NCBI GenBank assembly: GCA_918026815.1
Contig: CAKJVC010000010.1
Span: 2,234,501-2,298,500 of the forward strand
Origin: Chalara sp. BL73
Lineage: Eukaryota; Ascomycota; Leotiomycetes; Helotiales
Reading direction: 5' to 3'
DNA length: 64,000 nt
The notes under the pieces were generated by a model, which did no database searches, had not been told where the DNA came from, and saw nothing but the letters and a program-made list of their open reading frames with translations. A program made the position numbers and the translations under genes. Positions 52,997 through 63,829 of this stretch are shown piece after piece; position 1 is the first letter of the stretch; every line of letters starts with the position of its first letter.

Positions 52997-55900
52997 GTGT
53001 CCAAAGCCGGGAAGAGGAGGAAAACAGATCATAATGACACTGGGACGCCGCCGCCTAATCACACCGGGAAATCATCACCTCCTTGTCAGCGATTGAGTCG
53101 CGACCATTACACAGTTGGCTGGATTTGCGCTATAAATACGGAATATGTCGCCGCCCAACTCTTTCTCGATAAAGTGCACGGACATCCGGATGAAGTGACG
53201 ACCCACGATAATAATAATTACACATTAAACAAAGTTGGAAAACACAACATTATTATTACTGTCCTGCTTTATGGTCAGTATAGTACAACCTCTGCTGCAG
53301 CCGTCGAGAAAGATATGCTACACAGCTTTCCCAACGTTAGAATCGGCTTGATAGTCGGCATTGGCGGTGGCGCACCAAGTGACAAGCATGATATCCGTCT
53401 GGGCGACATCGTTGTTAGTACTCCTGGTGATGGGAAGGGTAGTGTAACCCAGAATGACTTCGGCAAAAACATACAAGGGCAAAACTTCCAATTGGCTGGG
53501 TTCTTGAACCAGCCACCACTGGTCCTGCTAGCGGCGGTGGGTGGTCTTAAGGCGAAGTACGAGATCCACGGACATCAACTTGAAAAGACCATCAATAGCA
53601 CTCTGGAGAAAAATCCAAAATTAAGAGGAAAGTACATACGACCAGACCCAAGTAGCGATAAGCTATATCAAACCGAATTTCTTCATCCGAAAAATAAAGC
53701 CAACTGCTCAGTAAACTGTGACAGGGATCCATCAAACTTGAAAACACGGACTCTACGGACTGAATATGAAAGTAACCTAGCACTTCACTACGGCTTGAAT
53801 GCTTCTGGGAACCAGCTAATGAAAAACGCTGAGCTTCGGGATAAATTTGCTAAAGAAATGGATGTACTATGCTTTGAAATGGAAGCTGCAAAACTAGTAA
53901 ACCACTTTCTATGCTTAGTTATCCGCGGTATTTGCGATTATTCGGATACTCACAAAAACAAGGAATGGCAAGGGTATGCAGCAATGGCGGCAGCTGCATA
54001 TGCCAAAGACCTTCTTTGTCGAATTCCGCTTAACAAAGTAGAGAATGAGAAAAGGATTAGTAATGTTCTTCTTCTAGTTAGTTAGTTTCTTTCTAACCTA
54101 CGATAATCATTTTATTAACAATATTTAAGTGGAGAAAATTCTGAATAAAGTCAGCAATTCTGTGAAAATTTTGGAGTTTGAATTTACAAAAAAAGAGATC
54201 GAAAACTGGCTGTTGCCACCAGATCCTTCGGAGAATTACAATAAAGCCTACCAGCAGCGCCATCCAGACTCAGGCTTATGGTTTCTAAGACACAATGACT
54301 TTATCAAATAGAAGACGTGGCGAAACTCCTTTTTATGGTTAACTGGCATTCCAGGATGTGGCAAAACGATTCTCAGCTCTACTATTATTAAGGATTTTAA
54401 CGTGCCCTCTTTTCAGCCCCTTCTTTACTTCGACTTCGACTTCAAGGATGCCGGCAAGCAGACACTTGATAATATGATCCGGTCACTTATTAATCAGCTT
54501 TACTACAAGTGCGTTGACACTCAGAAATACTTAAATTTTCTCTTTTCTTCTTGCAGGAACAAACTTTTTAATCCAACTTGCGAATCCCTTTATGAAGTTT
54601 TTTTGCATATGATAGAGCAGGCTAAAGAGATCTGGATTATTCTAGATGCGCTTGATGAATGCCGCACAAGGCAAGGGTCGCCAACAGAAGGATTGCTCTT
54701 GTGGATTAAAAATCTCCTGCAATTAGAGCAAACAAATGTCCACCTTCTTGTAACAAGTCGGCCAGAAATCGAATCCGAAGTAGACGAATGGGCTTATAAT
54801 CATATAGTGCTTATTAAGAGCGACCTCATTGCTGGAGATATATGCGCTTATGTTCAAACTAAGATCGGAGAGGTAAAAAAGCAGGAAAACTATCAGGAAG
54901 TCCAGCATAAGATCGAGACGCGACTTATGGAAAAAGCTCATGGAATGTACGACAAATTTATTATGAGTCTGTTATTTATAAGAGTTACTAAAGAATTGAC
55001 AGGTTTTTATTAGCTGCACGTCAGCTTGATGCCTTGGTAGAATGCCCGGACCTCAACACTCTTCAAAAGACCCTCGAAACTCTGCCGGAAACGTTGACTG
55101 ATATTTACACTAAAATCTTATGTGGTATTCCTGCTTTATACAAACCGACCGCTATACGTATTCTCCAACTTTTAACGTTCTCTGAGCGGCCGTTAACAGT
55201 CAAAGAAGCGATTGACGCTATAGCAGTAGATCTGGAAAAGGATTCACACTTTAAACCAAATTATAGGATGTTTAGTCCTACCGAAATTTTACGTTACTGT
55301 TCAAGTTTAGTAGTCGTAGTTACCGTAGAGAGACATTCTTACAGTAACGATAACAAACGCCAAGAACTTCAAATAGCACACTCTTCAGTTAAGGAATATC
55401 TGAGGTCACCCCAGATTGATAGTAAAGTCGCTCAAGACTTCCAGGAGATCAATGCCAAAGCATCAATTGCAACAGTGTGCCTCGCGTATTTGTTATACTT
55501 GGATATGGAGCTTTCAATCGAGGAGATTAGGCTGACCTTTCCTTTCGCGCAGTATTGCGCAACGTACTGGATGACATATGCTATAGGAGCCGAAGATAAG
55601 GACAAAACACTGCAAGGCTTTATCAAGAAGTTCTTTTGCGATCGCAAGAATCCTTATAGGAACTGCTACAGCTTGTATTGCCCAGACCGGCCATGGTACA
55701 ACCAATCAACCGATCGAACAGAGGAACCTCCTTCTGCGTTGTATTATGCATCATATGGAGGTTTGGTAAATACAGTAAAGAACCTGCTGATTCAAAGGTT
55801 CAATGTAAATGCTCAAGGTGGATATTACGGCAATGCGTTACAGGCTGCTTCAGCCGAGGGCCACGAGAAGATCGTGCGGATACTGTTCAACAAAAACGCC

Positions 55901-56308
55901 AATGTCAATGCTCAAGGCGGACACTACAGCAATGCTCTTCATGCTGCTTCAGCTAAGGGCCACGAGAAGATCGTGCAGATGCTGCTCGACAAAAACGCCA
56001 ATGTCAATGTTCAAGGTGGATATTATAGCAATGCTCTCTATGCTGCTTCAGCCGACGGCCACGAGAAAATCGTGCAGATGCTGCTCGACAAAAATGCCAA
56101 TGTCAATGCTCAAGGCGGATATTACGGCAATGCTCTCTATGCTGCTTTAGCCAAGGGCCACGAGAAGATCGTGCAAATGCTGCTCGACAAAAACGCCAAT
56201 ATCAATGCTCAAGGTGGATATTACGGCAATGCGTTACAGGCTGCTTCAGCCGAGGGCCACGAGAAGATCGTTCAAATGCTACAAGAAAAGGGCGCATTGA
56301 TGATCTAA
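52997..56308 (+). pseudogene. PNP-NACHT-ankyrin NLR, complete except for one in-frame TAG and an unclear start
   Basis: Exon 1 (to 54080) is a nucleoside-phosphorylase-type domain as found at the N-terminus of many fungal NLRs: HYTVGWICAINTEYVAA, VGIGGGAPSDKHDIRLGDIV, CFEMEAAKLVN and RGICDYSD. Intron 54081-54129 (GTTAGT...TTAAG) leads to exon 54130-54946: a linker, then NACHT with Walker A GIPGCGKT and Walker B IILDALDEC. Intron 54947-55002 splits the codon of GMFLLAA. The last exon (55003-56308) ends with six 33-residue ankyrin repeats (YYGNALYAASA.GHEKIVQMLLDKNA). All phases close to 1069 codons. The defect is TAG at 54309-54311, in DFIK-stop-KTWRN, where relatives have Trp. No ATG opens the frame (first candidate GTG 52997), so the original start may be lost near the LTR at 52649-52822. 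Confidence 0.8.
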
Positions 56309-56973
56309 TCAGAAATGATCATTTAGGCAAGAATATTCACTTATTAAACAATCAATCTACTTTATCTTTATTTATTTTTTTATAACTGAAACAGAAGAGA
56401 GGTGTGGGGAAGCTTATGCCTTTATAGTGCTTTTGGCCTAAGATTTTGATTTCAAATCGGAATGTCGCTCTATTTCTACATATTCCAGAAACTCAAGGTA
56501 TCTTCAAAGTGGCGGGAGGAGCAAAGGTATAGAGTGTCTCGAGTACCTACAGTACTGACACCGATTCTGTATGCATTTTTATGGGTTTTAAGGGGATTTC
56601 CCTCTATCGTTTTACACGCAACTATGCTCGCTGTGGTTGCTATTATCTATTAGTGTTTTGCCAGATTATCGTAGTCTGGCGCGCTAACACCGTGCTCCTC
56701 TTAGCCTTGATCGCTCCCTGCATCCAGCACTTTATTTTAATAAGACCATTTAGATTTCGTCCGCGATCTACTAATCTCCGAACGGCGTCGCGACAGAAGC
56801 ATCTCTCACCTGAAGGAGAAGATGGCCGATTTCGTTGGTTGCGCACAAGGCCACTTTTTGCTCCTGTTCCAGAAGAGTTCGGAGGATTCCGGCGCGCAGC
56901 CACACTTTATTACGATATCCAGGTTATGTTTCCAAAATTGATTCCTCAGGCAGGGTGCACACCTAAAAAGTCT
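56309..56973. other. Intergenic
   Basis: No gene seen. A minus-strand frame at 56643-56903 is arginine-rich and featureless. Confidence 0.4.
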
Positions 56974-57196
56974 TGTCACGGCCCTGGCCTTCTCTGGGGC
57001 GGAGCTCACCACCGGACACCGCAAAGCTCGCCTATCCTGGCCTCCGGCCAGTTCCTGTATATAGAGCACAGCTTTCTTTCCCTTCTTCTGTCCGTAGCTT
57101 GTTCTCTTAGTTATAACAATTGATAGTTGTTTACACCTCTGAGTCCTTCTATCTAGATCCACGGATCGAGATCCCTATTCAGCTTGAGTTGTTACG
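56974..57196 (+). repeat. TGTCACGGCC-family solo-LTR-like element
   Basis: TGTCACGGCCCTGGCC...GAGTTGTTACG with a TATATAGAG box. The last base is changed and no target duplication remains. Confidence 0.75.
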
Positions 57197-57381
57197 CTTA
57201 GTTATTAGATCAATGTAGTCATTGACAGTAAATTTCGAAACCAGCTGCTCCGCAAACACTCTCTTTGAAAAACTGTCGGTCGACTGCATCTCACGGGTCG
57301 CCGGGCAGACTAGTGATTTCACTTAGTATGCTTGTTGGCGTCAGGTGTAAGATGTGTGTCGATTGTTGTGTTCTAAGCTAC

Positions 57382-57408
57382 TATTATTATTATTATTATT
57401 ATTATTAT
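57382..57408. repeat. (ATT)n microsatellite
   Basis: About nine consecutive ATT units. Confidence 0.9.
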
Positions 57409-57689
57409 CTATTTTACGTCTTGACGGGGGCGGGCAGCGTATGCCGCGGGGCCTCCTGAACTCCGAAACCGAAGAAAGGACGCTAGAGGATGGGCCTCTA
57501 GTAGGGTGCGGCTTTCAGCGTATGCTGAGAGCGTGGGGTGTATGTACAGGTGCTAGTGTTGTGCCCTAACTGCTAGCATAAGGAGCGATAACGTAGAGAA
57601 TCTATGCTACACAGAGAAAGTCTAGAAAATACAGGCGCCTTCCACTTGTGCGCTGCCCTCCTACTCCCCTTGGCCCTAAATTGTGTTCT

Positions 57690-57769
57690 AAGCTACGTGT
57701 CGCGAAGAGGTTGTAGGTCCCGAAAGGGACCCACAACTCTTCACGTGACTAGTTACATGCGTTCCAACA
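57690..57769 (-). repeat. Fragment of the TGTTGGAACGCATG LTR-like repeat
   Basis: GTCGCGAAGAGGTTGTAGGTC...GCGTTCCAACA matches the right part of 19468-19652. The left half is missing. Confidence 0.65.
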
Positions 57770-57939
57770 AAAACTTATGCTCCATCTTTCTTATTGATCC
57801 CTGCGTGCAGGTTTGCTGGTTTCGGGTAAGGCTCAGTGCGGGGTAATGTTCCGATATATAGAACCCTTAGTGTGGCACAACCTGAGCCCACTGTGTGAGA
57901 TAGTTTATCTCGATCAAGTCACGGACAAGTCTGTTTATT

Positions 57940-57978
57940 GAACATTGAGGAGTATCTTGCAGATCCTCCTCAATGTTC
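57940..57978. other. Perfect 13-bp stem-loop
   Basis: GAACATTGAGGAG (57940-57952) pairs exactly with CTCCTCAATGTTC (57966-57978) across a 13-base loop. No gene end is next to it, so its role is unknown. Confidence 0.7.
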
Positions 57979-58594
57979 TACAAAGTCGTCGAAGCTAATG
58001 CCCGCCACAGCCTTGTGCGAGACAGATCAACCTCCTAAAGCGGGATTATCCCGATAGGATCACCTGTAGGCTAAGCTGGGAATCATGGTTGCCTAGCGCG
58101 TTGTGTTGTCCAAACTTCACCGGATAGGCTAGAAGGGACACCCTCCCAAAAAAGCGAATTTTTGCAAATGCTCAATAAAACACTCAAAGTTTCAGGGATT
58201 ACTAAAATTGGGTCACAGATTTCGAATGTGAGCTTGCTTTTCCCAATTTGCATCGATGAGCAAATTGGTTGGTTGGCCGTGCTTCTTCTACTCTTAACGC
58301 TAGCATCCCTGCGGCGCTAAGCAAGTTGGCCCTGATCATCCCGCCTTGTTTATCCCCTCATCGTCTTCTTGTTCAACACCGCTGCATATTAATCGTGCTT
58401 TACCAGTCGTATCATTACCCTTCCAACAGCATATTTGGACTGGTACTCGGCTATTTTTAGGTCTTTCATACTAATATCCCGACTTCTCTCTTTCCGAAAA
58501 TTATATGCGCGTTCTGCTTATTGGCAGCCTTGTAGGAACCCTTCGAAGTTCGCAGTACTTGCTTCTAACTCATATCAGCCCTAATACCCCAAAC

Positions 58595-61500
58595 ATGTCC
58601 GGCCTCGGCGAGGCAGGTCTTGCTCTTGGCATAATCTCTTCTATCATTTCAATCATCGACGCTACCAAGCAAGTCTACGAAGCTGTGGAGGACGAGGTGG
58701 GTCTGCCAGCGAATTTCAAGAAATCAGCGACAAAACTCCCTCTCATCTTGAAGCTCCTCGAAGATGCGGAAAGATACATCGATAGCACGACGGATAAGTC
58801 GATCAAGGCTGCGTTTACACCTACTTTAGAGGATTGCAAAGTCCAAGCTACACACCTTCAGCAGTTGTTTGAAAAGGTCATGCCAAAAGAGGGTGACTCG
58901 AGGCGGGATCGATATGTGAAAGCTGCCCGGACAATTGGAAAAGGCGGTCGTGTAGAGAGTTTGGTTGGGGGGATTTTAGATGACTTGCAACTCTTGACAA
59001 CGAGGTTTCCAGAAGTGACGACACTAAGAGGGAAAGACCAGTTAGCAAAGGCCATTGAAGAGGTGACTAGAATGGAGCCTTCCTTACCTGACGGCTTTGA
59101 ACAAATGCCTGCGTACGCACACTACGGTAGCGGCGCTCAAAATATCAACACCGGGGATGGCATTCAACACAACAATTCTGGTACGGGTAATCAAAACTCT
59201 GGTTCAGGCACAATGTATATCGGCACCAATCAAATTAGTACGCCTTCTAAGTCGTAAACATAGCATGAAGTTTGTAGTTAATAAATGTTGTAGTTGGCAG
59301 TCATAAAAATGTCACCATTGATGACATAGATCGTTCTTGTCTCCGCTTTTTGCGATGTCCTGATACGCTGGTCGTCAAGAATCGCCTGAAAGAAAACAAG
59401 GACAAGTTGCTTTATAAATCAATCGACTGGATCCTTCAAGACCCGCAATATATTAGTTGGAAAGATGGAGATGATGTCTGTCTGCTCTGGATCAAGGGTG
59501 GCGCAGGCAAAGGAAAGACCATGATGTCGATTGGTCTTATTGAGCGGCTTTCACTTTTACACGACTCTTCTGTTGTAGTGACCTATTTTTTCTGTCAAAA
59601 TGCCGACTATGAGCTCAACACCCTTGGAGCGATCATCAAGGGCCTGATTCTGCAATTAGTGAATCAGCGAAAGGAGCTCAAAGAATCTTTGCGATGCCGC
59701 TGGGATGAGAAGAGCGAGCGTTTCGTTGAGGACGTTACTTCGTGGCGAACGCTTTGGGACATCTTTTTAGAGATGTTAGAACACTGCAAGTGCCAGAGAC
59801 TATATGTGATTGTGGATGCTCTCGATGAGTGTCAAGATGATGGGATGGCCGATTTCCTAAAGCGCCTTGTTCGAACGGGGCTCCATCGCCCTTCCAAAAT
59901 CAAGTGGCTGTTAACAAGTCGACCATTGGACAGCGCTAGCCGGGAGTTGCTAGCCGGATTTGATCAAGTGCTGGTCAGCCTAGAGCTCAACTCAAAACAC
60001 ATTTCTAAAGCAGTGAAGACTTACATCGCTTTCAAAATGGACGAGCTAGATCGCCGCTGCAGCTATGGGGAAACACTGCGGCGGAAGGTAGAGACTGAGC
60101 TTACTAAAAAGGCAGAGAACACATATTTGTGGGTAAGCTTGGTATGCAAGAGACTCGAGAGTGTGCACCGGGACAAGGCATTGACTACAATTCAAGAATT
60201 GCCGCCAGGTTTGCGTCCTTTTTATAACCGGGTGTTTAGTCAGCTCAGCTCAGGCGAACCATCCGTTGTGGAAGGATGCATGCGACTTCTTAAAGCGATG
60301 ATGCTCGCCTATCGGCCTCTGAATGTGGCGGAAGTGGCTAGCGTATCAGGTCTGTCTGACGAATGGGTGACTATTGAAGCGTTGGTCGATCGATGTGCTT
60401 CATTTATTAAGATGCGAGGAATCACTGACATAGAGTTTGTTCATCAGTCAGCTCGAGACTACTTGGCTGGGAAGAATGGGCCATCTATATTCGACGCTAA
60501 TGAATATTATGTGCATGGTGAGATTGCACTGAGTTGTCTGTCCTATCTATCTCAACGACTTAAGGTTAATCTTGTTGACCTACCGCAACCTGACTCGACT
60601 AGGGAATTGATGGTAATAAATAAACTGGTGGTCAGCGTAGACTACGCAGCCACTTTCTGGGTGCAACACCTCGAGAGCGCCAAACGAACAACGCTTATAC
60701 AGAACGCTCTTGCTGAACAAGGGGAAGTCAGTACATTCCTCCGTACTAAGTTATTAACTTGGCTAGAATGCCTAAGTTTGTTGGATAAGCTGCCACGCGC
60801 TATCGAGGCTTTGAAGATATTAACAGATGTGGCAGACGTGAGTAACATGAATTCGATTTTCGGGATCATTGTTTGACTAAAGGCTAGTTAAAGAACCTTT
60901 CTTTATCGACGCTTGTACGGGATGCGACACGATTCTTATTACGACACTACCGGACAATAGCGACTTGGCCGTTACAAATCTATAGCTCCGCAATAGTTTT
61001 CAGCCCTCAAACAAGCGTAGTAAGGAGGAACAATCTAGGCAAACTTCCTGCGTGGTTGAGAAAGTTCCCTCAAATGGAAGACTCGTGGGCTTCTTTAATC
61101 CAGACGCTTATAGGTCACTCAAGAGTGGTTTCAGCTGTAGCATTCTCGCCAGACGGCATCAAGCAGATCGCGTCGGGATCTTACGATAAAACAATCAAGC
61201 TGTGGGATGCTACAACAAGCGGCTTTCAAAAGGCGCTCGCAGGTCACTCAGACAGGGTTTTAACTGTAGCATTCTCACCAGACGGCAAACAGATCGCATC
61301 GGGATCTTACGACAAGACGATTAAGCTGTGGGATGCTACAACAGGCGATCTCCAAAAGACGCTTGCAGGCCACTCAAGCGTGGTTTCAGCTGTAGTATTT
61401 TCACCAGACGGCAAGCAGATCGCGTCGGGATCTTACGACAACACAATTAAGCTGTGGGATGTTATTACAGGCGATCTTCAAAAAACGCTTACAAGCCACT

Positions 61501-62108
61501 CAAGCAAGGTTTTAACTGTAGCATTCTCACCAGACGGCAAACAGATCGCGTCGGGATCTTACGATAAAACAATCAAGCTGTGGGATGCCACAACAGGTGA
61601 TCTCCAAAAGACGCTCGCAGGCCACTCAGACGGGGTTATAACTGTAGCATTCTCACCAGACGGCAAGCAGATCGCATCGGGGTCTTATGACAAGACGATT
61701 AAGCTGTGGGACATTCCTAATGCCTTTAAAGTCTCGGGATTGCTCGGTAGAAGGCTTGGTAGTCGTCTTGAGTTCCGTGCGTGTCAGGAAATTAAGACTT
61801 TACAAACAGTTAATTCCTTGAAATTCTCTGTAGATGGCCGACACCTCGCAACAAATCTCGGTCTTGTTAAGATCGAAAGTACTGTAGATAGGCAAAGCCC
61901 TGATTTTGAGTTGTCAGAAGATCTCCGGGTCAGCAATCAGTGGATTTGCTATAGAGCAGTATCTGCGTTTCTTCTACCGTCAGATTTCGTGCCACATTGC
62001 CATGATGTAAAAGGCGACCAAGTGGCTATCGGGTTTAGTAATGGCCGAGTTTTATCCTTCGATATTGATCGTATAAGCTTAGACTCAATGATCAAAAACT
62101 CAGCATAA
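58595..62108 (+). CDS. Intact NLR: SesA-like N-terminus, amyloid-like G/N/Q motif, NACHT, WD40
   Basis: ATG at 58595 (MSGLGEAGLALGII). Residues 1-180 form a helical domain like SesA (PF17107, by memory). A G/N/Q-rich stretch follows at about 59122-59235 (GAQNINTGDGIQHNNSG, GNQNSGSGTMYIG), resembling the sigma/PP amyloid motifs of fungal NLR systems. Intron 59238-59293 (GTACGC...TTGTAG) leads to NACHT: Walker A GGAGKGKT (59497-59520), Walker B LYVIVDALDEC. Intron 60838-60887 (GTGAGT...GCTAG) leads to a linker (LQIYSSAIVFSPQTSVV) and five closely matched WD40 repeats (VLTVAFSPDGKQIASGS). The tail, conserved in HET-E-type NLRs, has RVSNQWICY. Exon phases close to 1135 residues without a stop. 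By analogy, ligand binding to WD40 would drive oligomerisation and templating through the G/N/Q motif. The fusion of that motif to NACHT depends on the first intron. Confidence 0.85.
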
Positions 62109-62324
62109 TCATGTTTAATAGTATCTTAATAACTTTGGTAGAAAGGAGTCAGGGGGCGTGATGTTTATATACTATGCTAGGAAGAAATTAGCTCTATTAG
62201 AATAATAATAAATACAAGGCCATGGTATTTTCAGATACTTCAATGTAGAAAATTCTAGAAGCTTCTATCTGTCTGGTTTATTCGCCACATCTGTGTCATC
62301 AAGCTTTGCCAGGAGCTGCAACGA
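62109..62324. other. 3' flank, no gene
   Basis: AT-rich, no frame of note. Probably contains the 3' UTR of the NLR. Confidence 0.4.
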
Positions 62325-62720
62325 TTACAAATTTGGCAAAACTGTTGAAACAAGCCAAGCATAGCTAGCACAAACTTGGGTACGAGAAGCCGGCGATGAC
62401 AAGAATGCTTCCCAAAGTGAATGGAAGACGTTGAGTATGAACAGAGCTAGGTATCTGCCACGGCCATGTAAAATAGTCTTGTGTGCAAGTGGGTTTCCTT
62501 TTGCCATTCGGTGCTGCCGTGACAACATCATGATCTGGCAAGCAGCCGGTAGATTTGGTTGGTTGCTTGAGCTGCGATGTGAGAAAGTTGCTTCAAGGAC
62601 CTTCCTCTCAATCAATGCTTGGCGATTAGGGTTAACCTGCACGAATGCCCTTATGCGCTCCGATAGATCCTCGTTTCCGCCATAGAACCTCACGTTGATA
62701 AATCGATTTTGCGAACCAGT
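62325..62720 (-). pseudogene. Unrecognised coding-like fragment
   Basis: A minus-strand frame with coherent composition (RFYGGNEDLSERIRAFVQV, NRQALIERKVLEATF). Its upstream side is closed by a TAG just beyond 62718 and it lacks an ATG. No domain recognised. It may be an internal piece of a lost gene or an exon whose partners are gone. Confidence 0.3.
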
Positions 62721-62729
62721 CTATAGCGG

Positions 62730-63062
62730 TATGATTTTTCTGAAGCACTGGCAACCGTGAACCCGCTTTTCTACTTGTATTTCCCCCACTCATTTGCCAA
62801 AAGCTCGTTCCCGTACCTTTGCCGCTCCAGGGGCCCGCAGGATAGGGAACTTATCGAAGAACTTGAGGAAGTTATTATATCTGAAGCCGTAGGACAGATC
62901 CTCTATCGCGATACTGCTAAGCCACAAGGATGGTTTGAAGAACTGGCAAAGGACTATTCGACTCGGCTCCTAGTTAAGAACAAAACAATGTTCATGTTAT
63001 CATCCAGGATTAGCTCCAGATCTCCGTGGACTCAGGCATATGGGCCACTGTCTAGACTATGA
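62730..63062 (+). pseudogene. Unrecognised coding-like fragment
   Basis: A plus-strand frame, open from about 62730 and without an ATG at its start, includes DRELIEELEEVIISEAVGQI and GWFEELAKDYSTRLL and then stops at 63060. The amphipathic composition looks like genuine protein. No family recognised, and no convincing neighbouring exon. Confidence 0.3.
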
Positions 63063-63829
63063 TCAGCCCAGCGCTCGGCATATGGGCGGAACATATGAAG
63101 ATAGTAGAAGTGATCTTCGCTTTCCTCCTGCGAGAAAGGTACACAATCTTTGATAAAATGCGTTTTCCGCAATCCCAAGCAGCGTTTTAATGTATTTGTT
63201 GGCTAAGGTAAAAGTTTTTCTAGCGTTGTAGTACTTGCTTTAAATGCTACAAGGAGCCAAGCCCTTTAGTTCTTGTATATTGACGCCGATAGTAACTGTC
63301 TTTTTGCAGACTTCCAAGCCATCCGGCCTTTGCGCCAAGCATCTGATCGAAAAGAACTCAAGTCGTCTAAGCTGAATATTATATTGGCGAAAAAAGTGTA
63401 CAGGCGTATGTATTGCTTATTTGAGAAGTTTTTGACATCGGTGTGGGTCAGTTTTTGGCCATTAATATATTTGAGTATAAGAAACGAGGACAAAGGAATA
63501 GTGTCGTCGCCGAGGGCACAGGTGTTGATCTTAGGAGTCTAAGGATTCTGGGTGGATTGCGAAGGTCTAACTGAAGCTCTTAGTTATTGGAAGTATCTTA
63601 CGATCTGTGGTGCGGGCTAAGGTGGGGATTCACATAGCGGCTTCCTATCTTTCTATCTCATCAGTGGGTAAAGTACAGTACTGTAAAAAGCGAATTTCGT
63701 ATCACTAGATGTTTAGTTAACTTTTTTAATACTGAGGGGCGGGCCGAGCCGAGTGGGCCTGTGGGCTTGGTGGGCCTGTAGCTTGTGTGGCTTGTAGCAG
63801 GGAGGCACAGAACTTAAAGGCAGAATTGG
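63063..63829. other. No supportable gene
   Basis: A plus frame at 63273-63542 (YIDADSNCLFADFQAI) reads like protein but has no start or domain. The 63735-63800 stretch is G/T-rich. Confidence 0.35.

Larger units (their letters stand above)
57197..58594. other. Intergenic upstream of the SesA-NACHT-WD40 gene
   Basis: Contains an ATT microsatellite, an LTR fragment and a hairpin, listed separately. Otherwise only short frames; I see no gene. The last 150 bases are pyrimidine-rich, as expected before a fungal start codon. Confidence 0.4.

Noticed and set aside
54309..54311. An intron removing the TAG of the PNP-NLR
   Set aside because: No suitable donor/acceptor pair surrounds it that keeps Walker A in frame; replacement of Trp fits the family.
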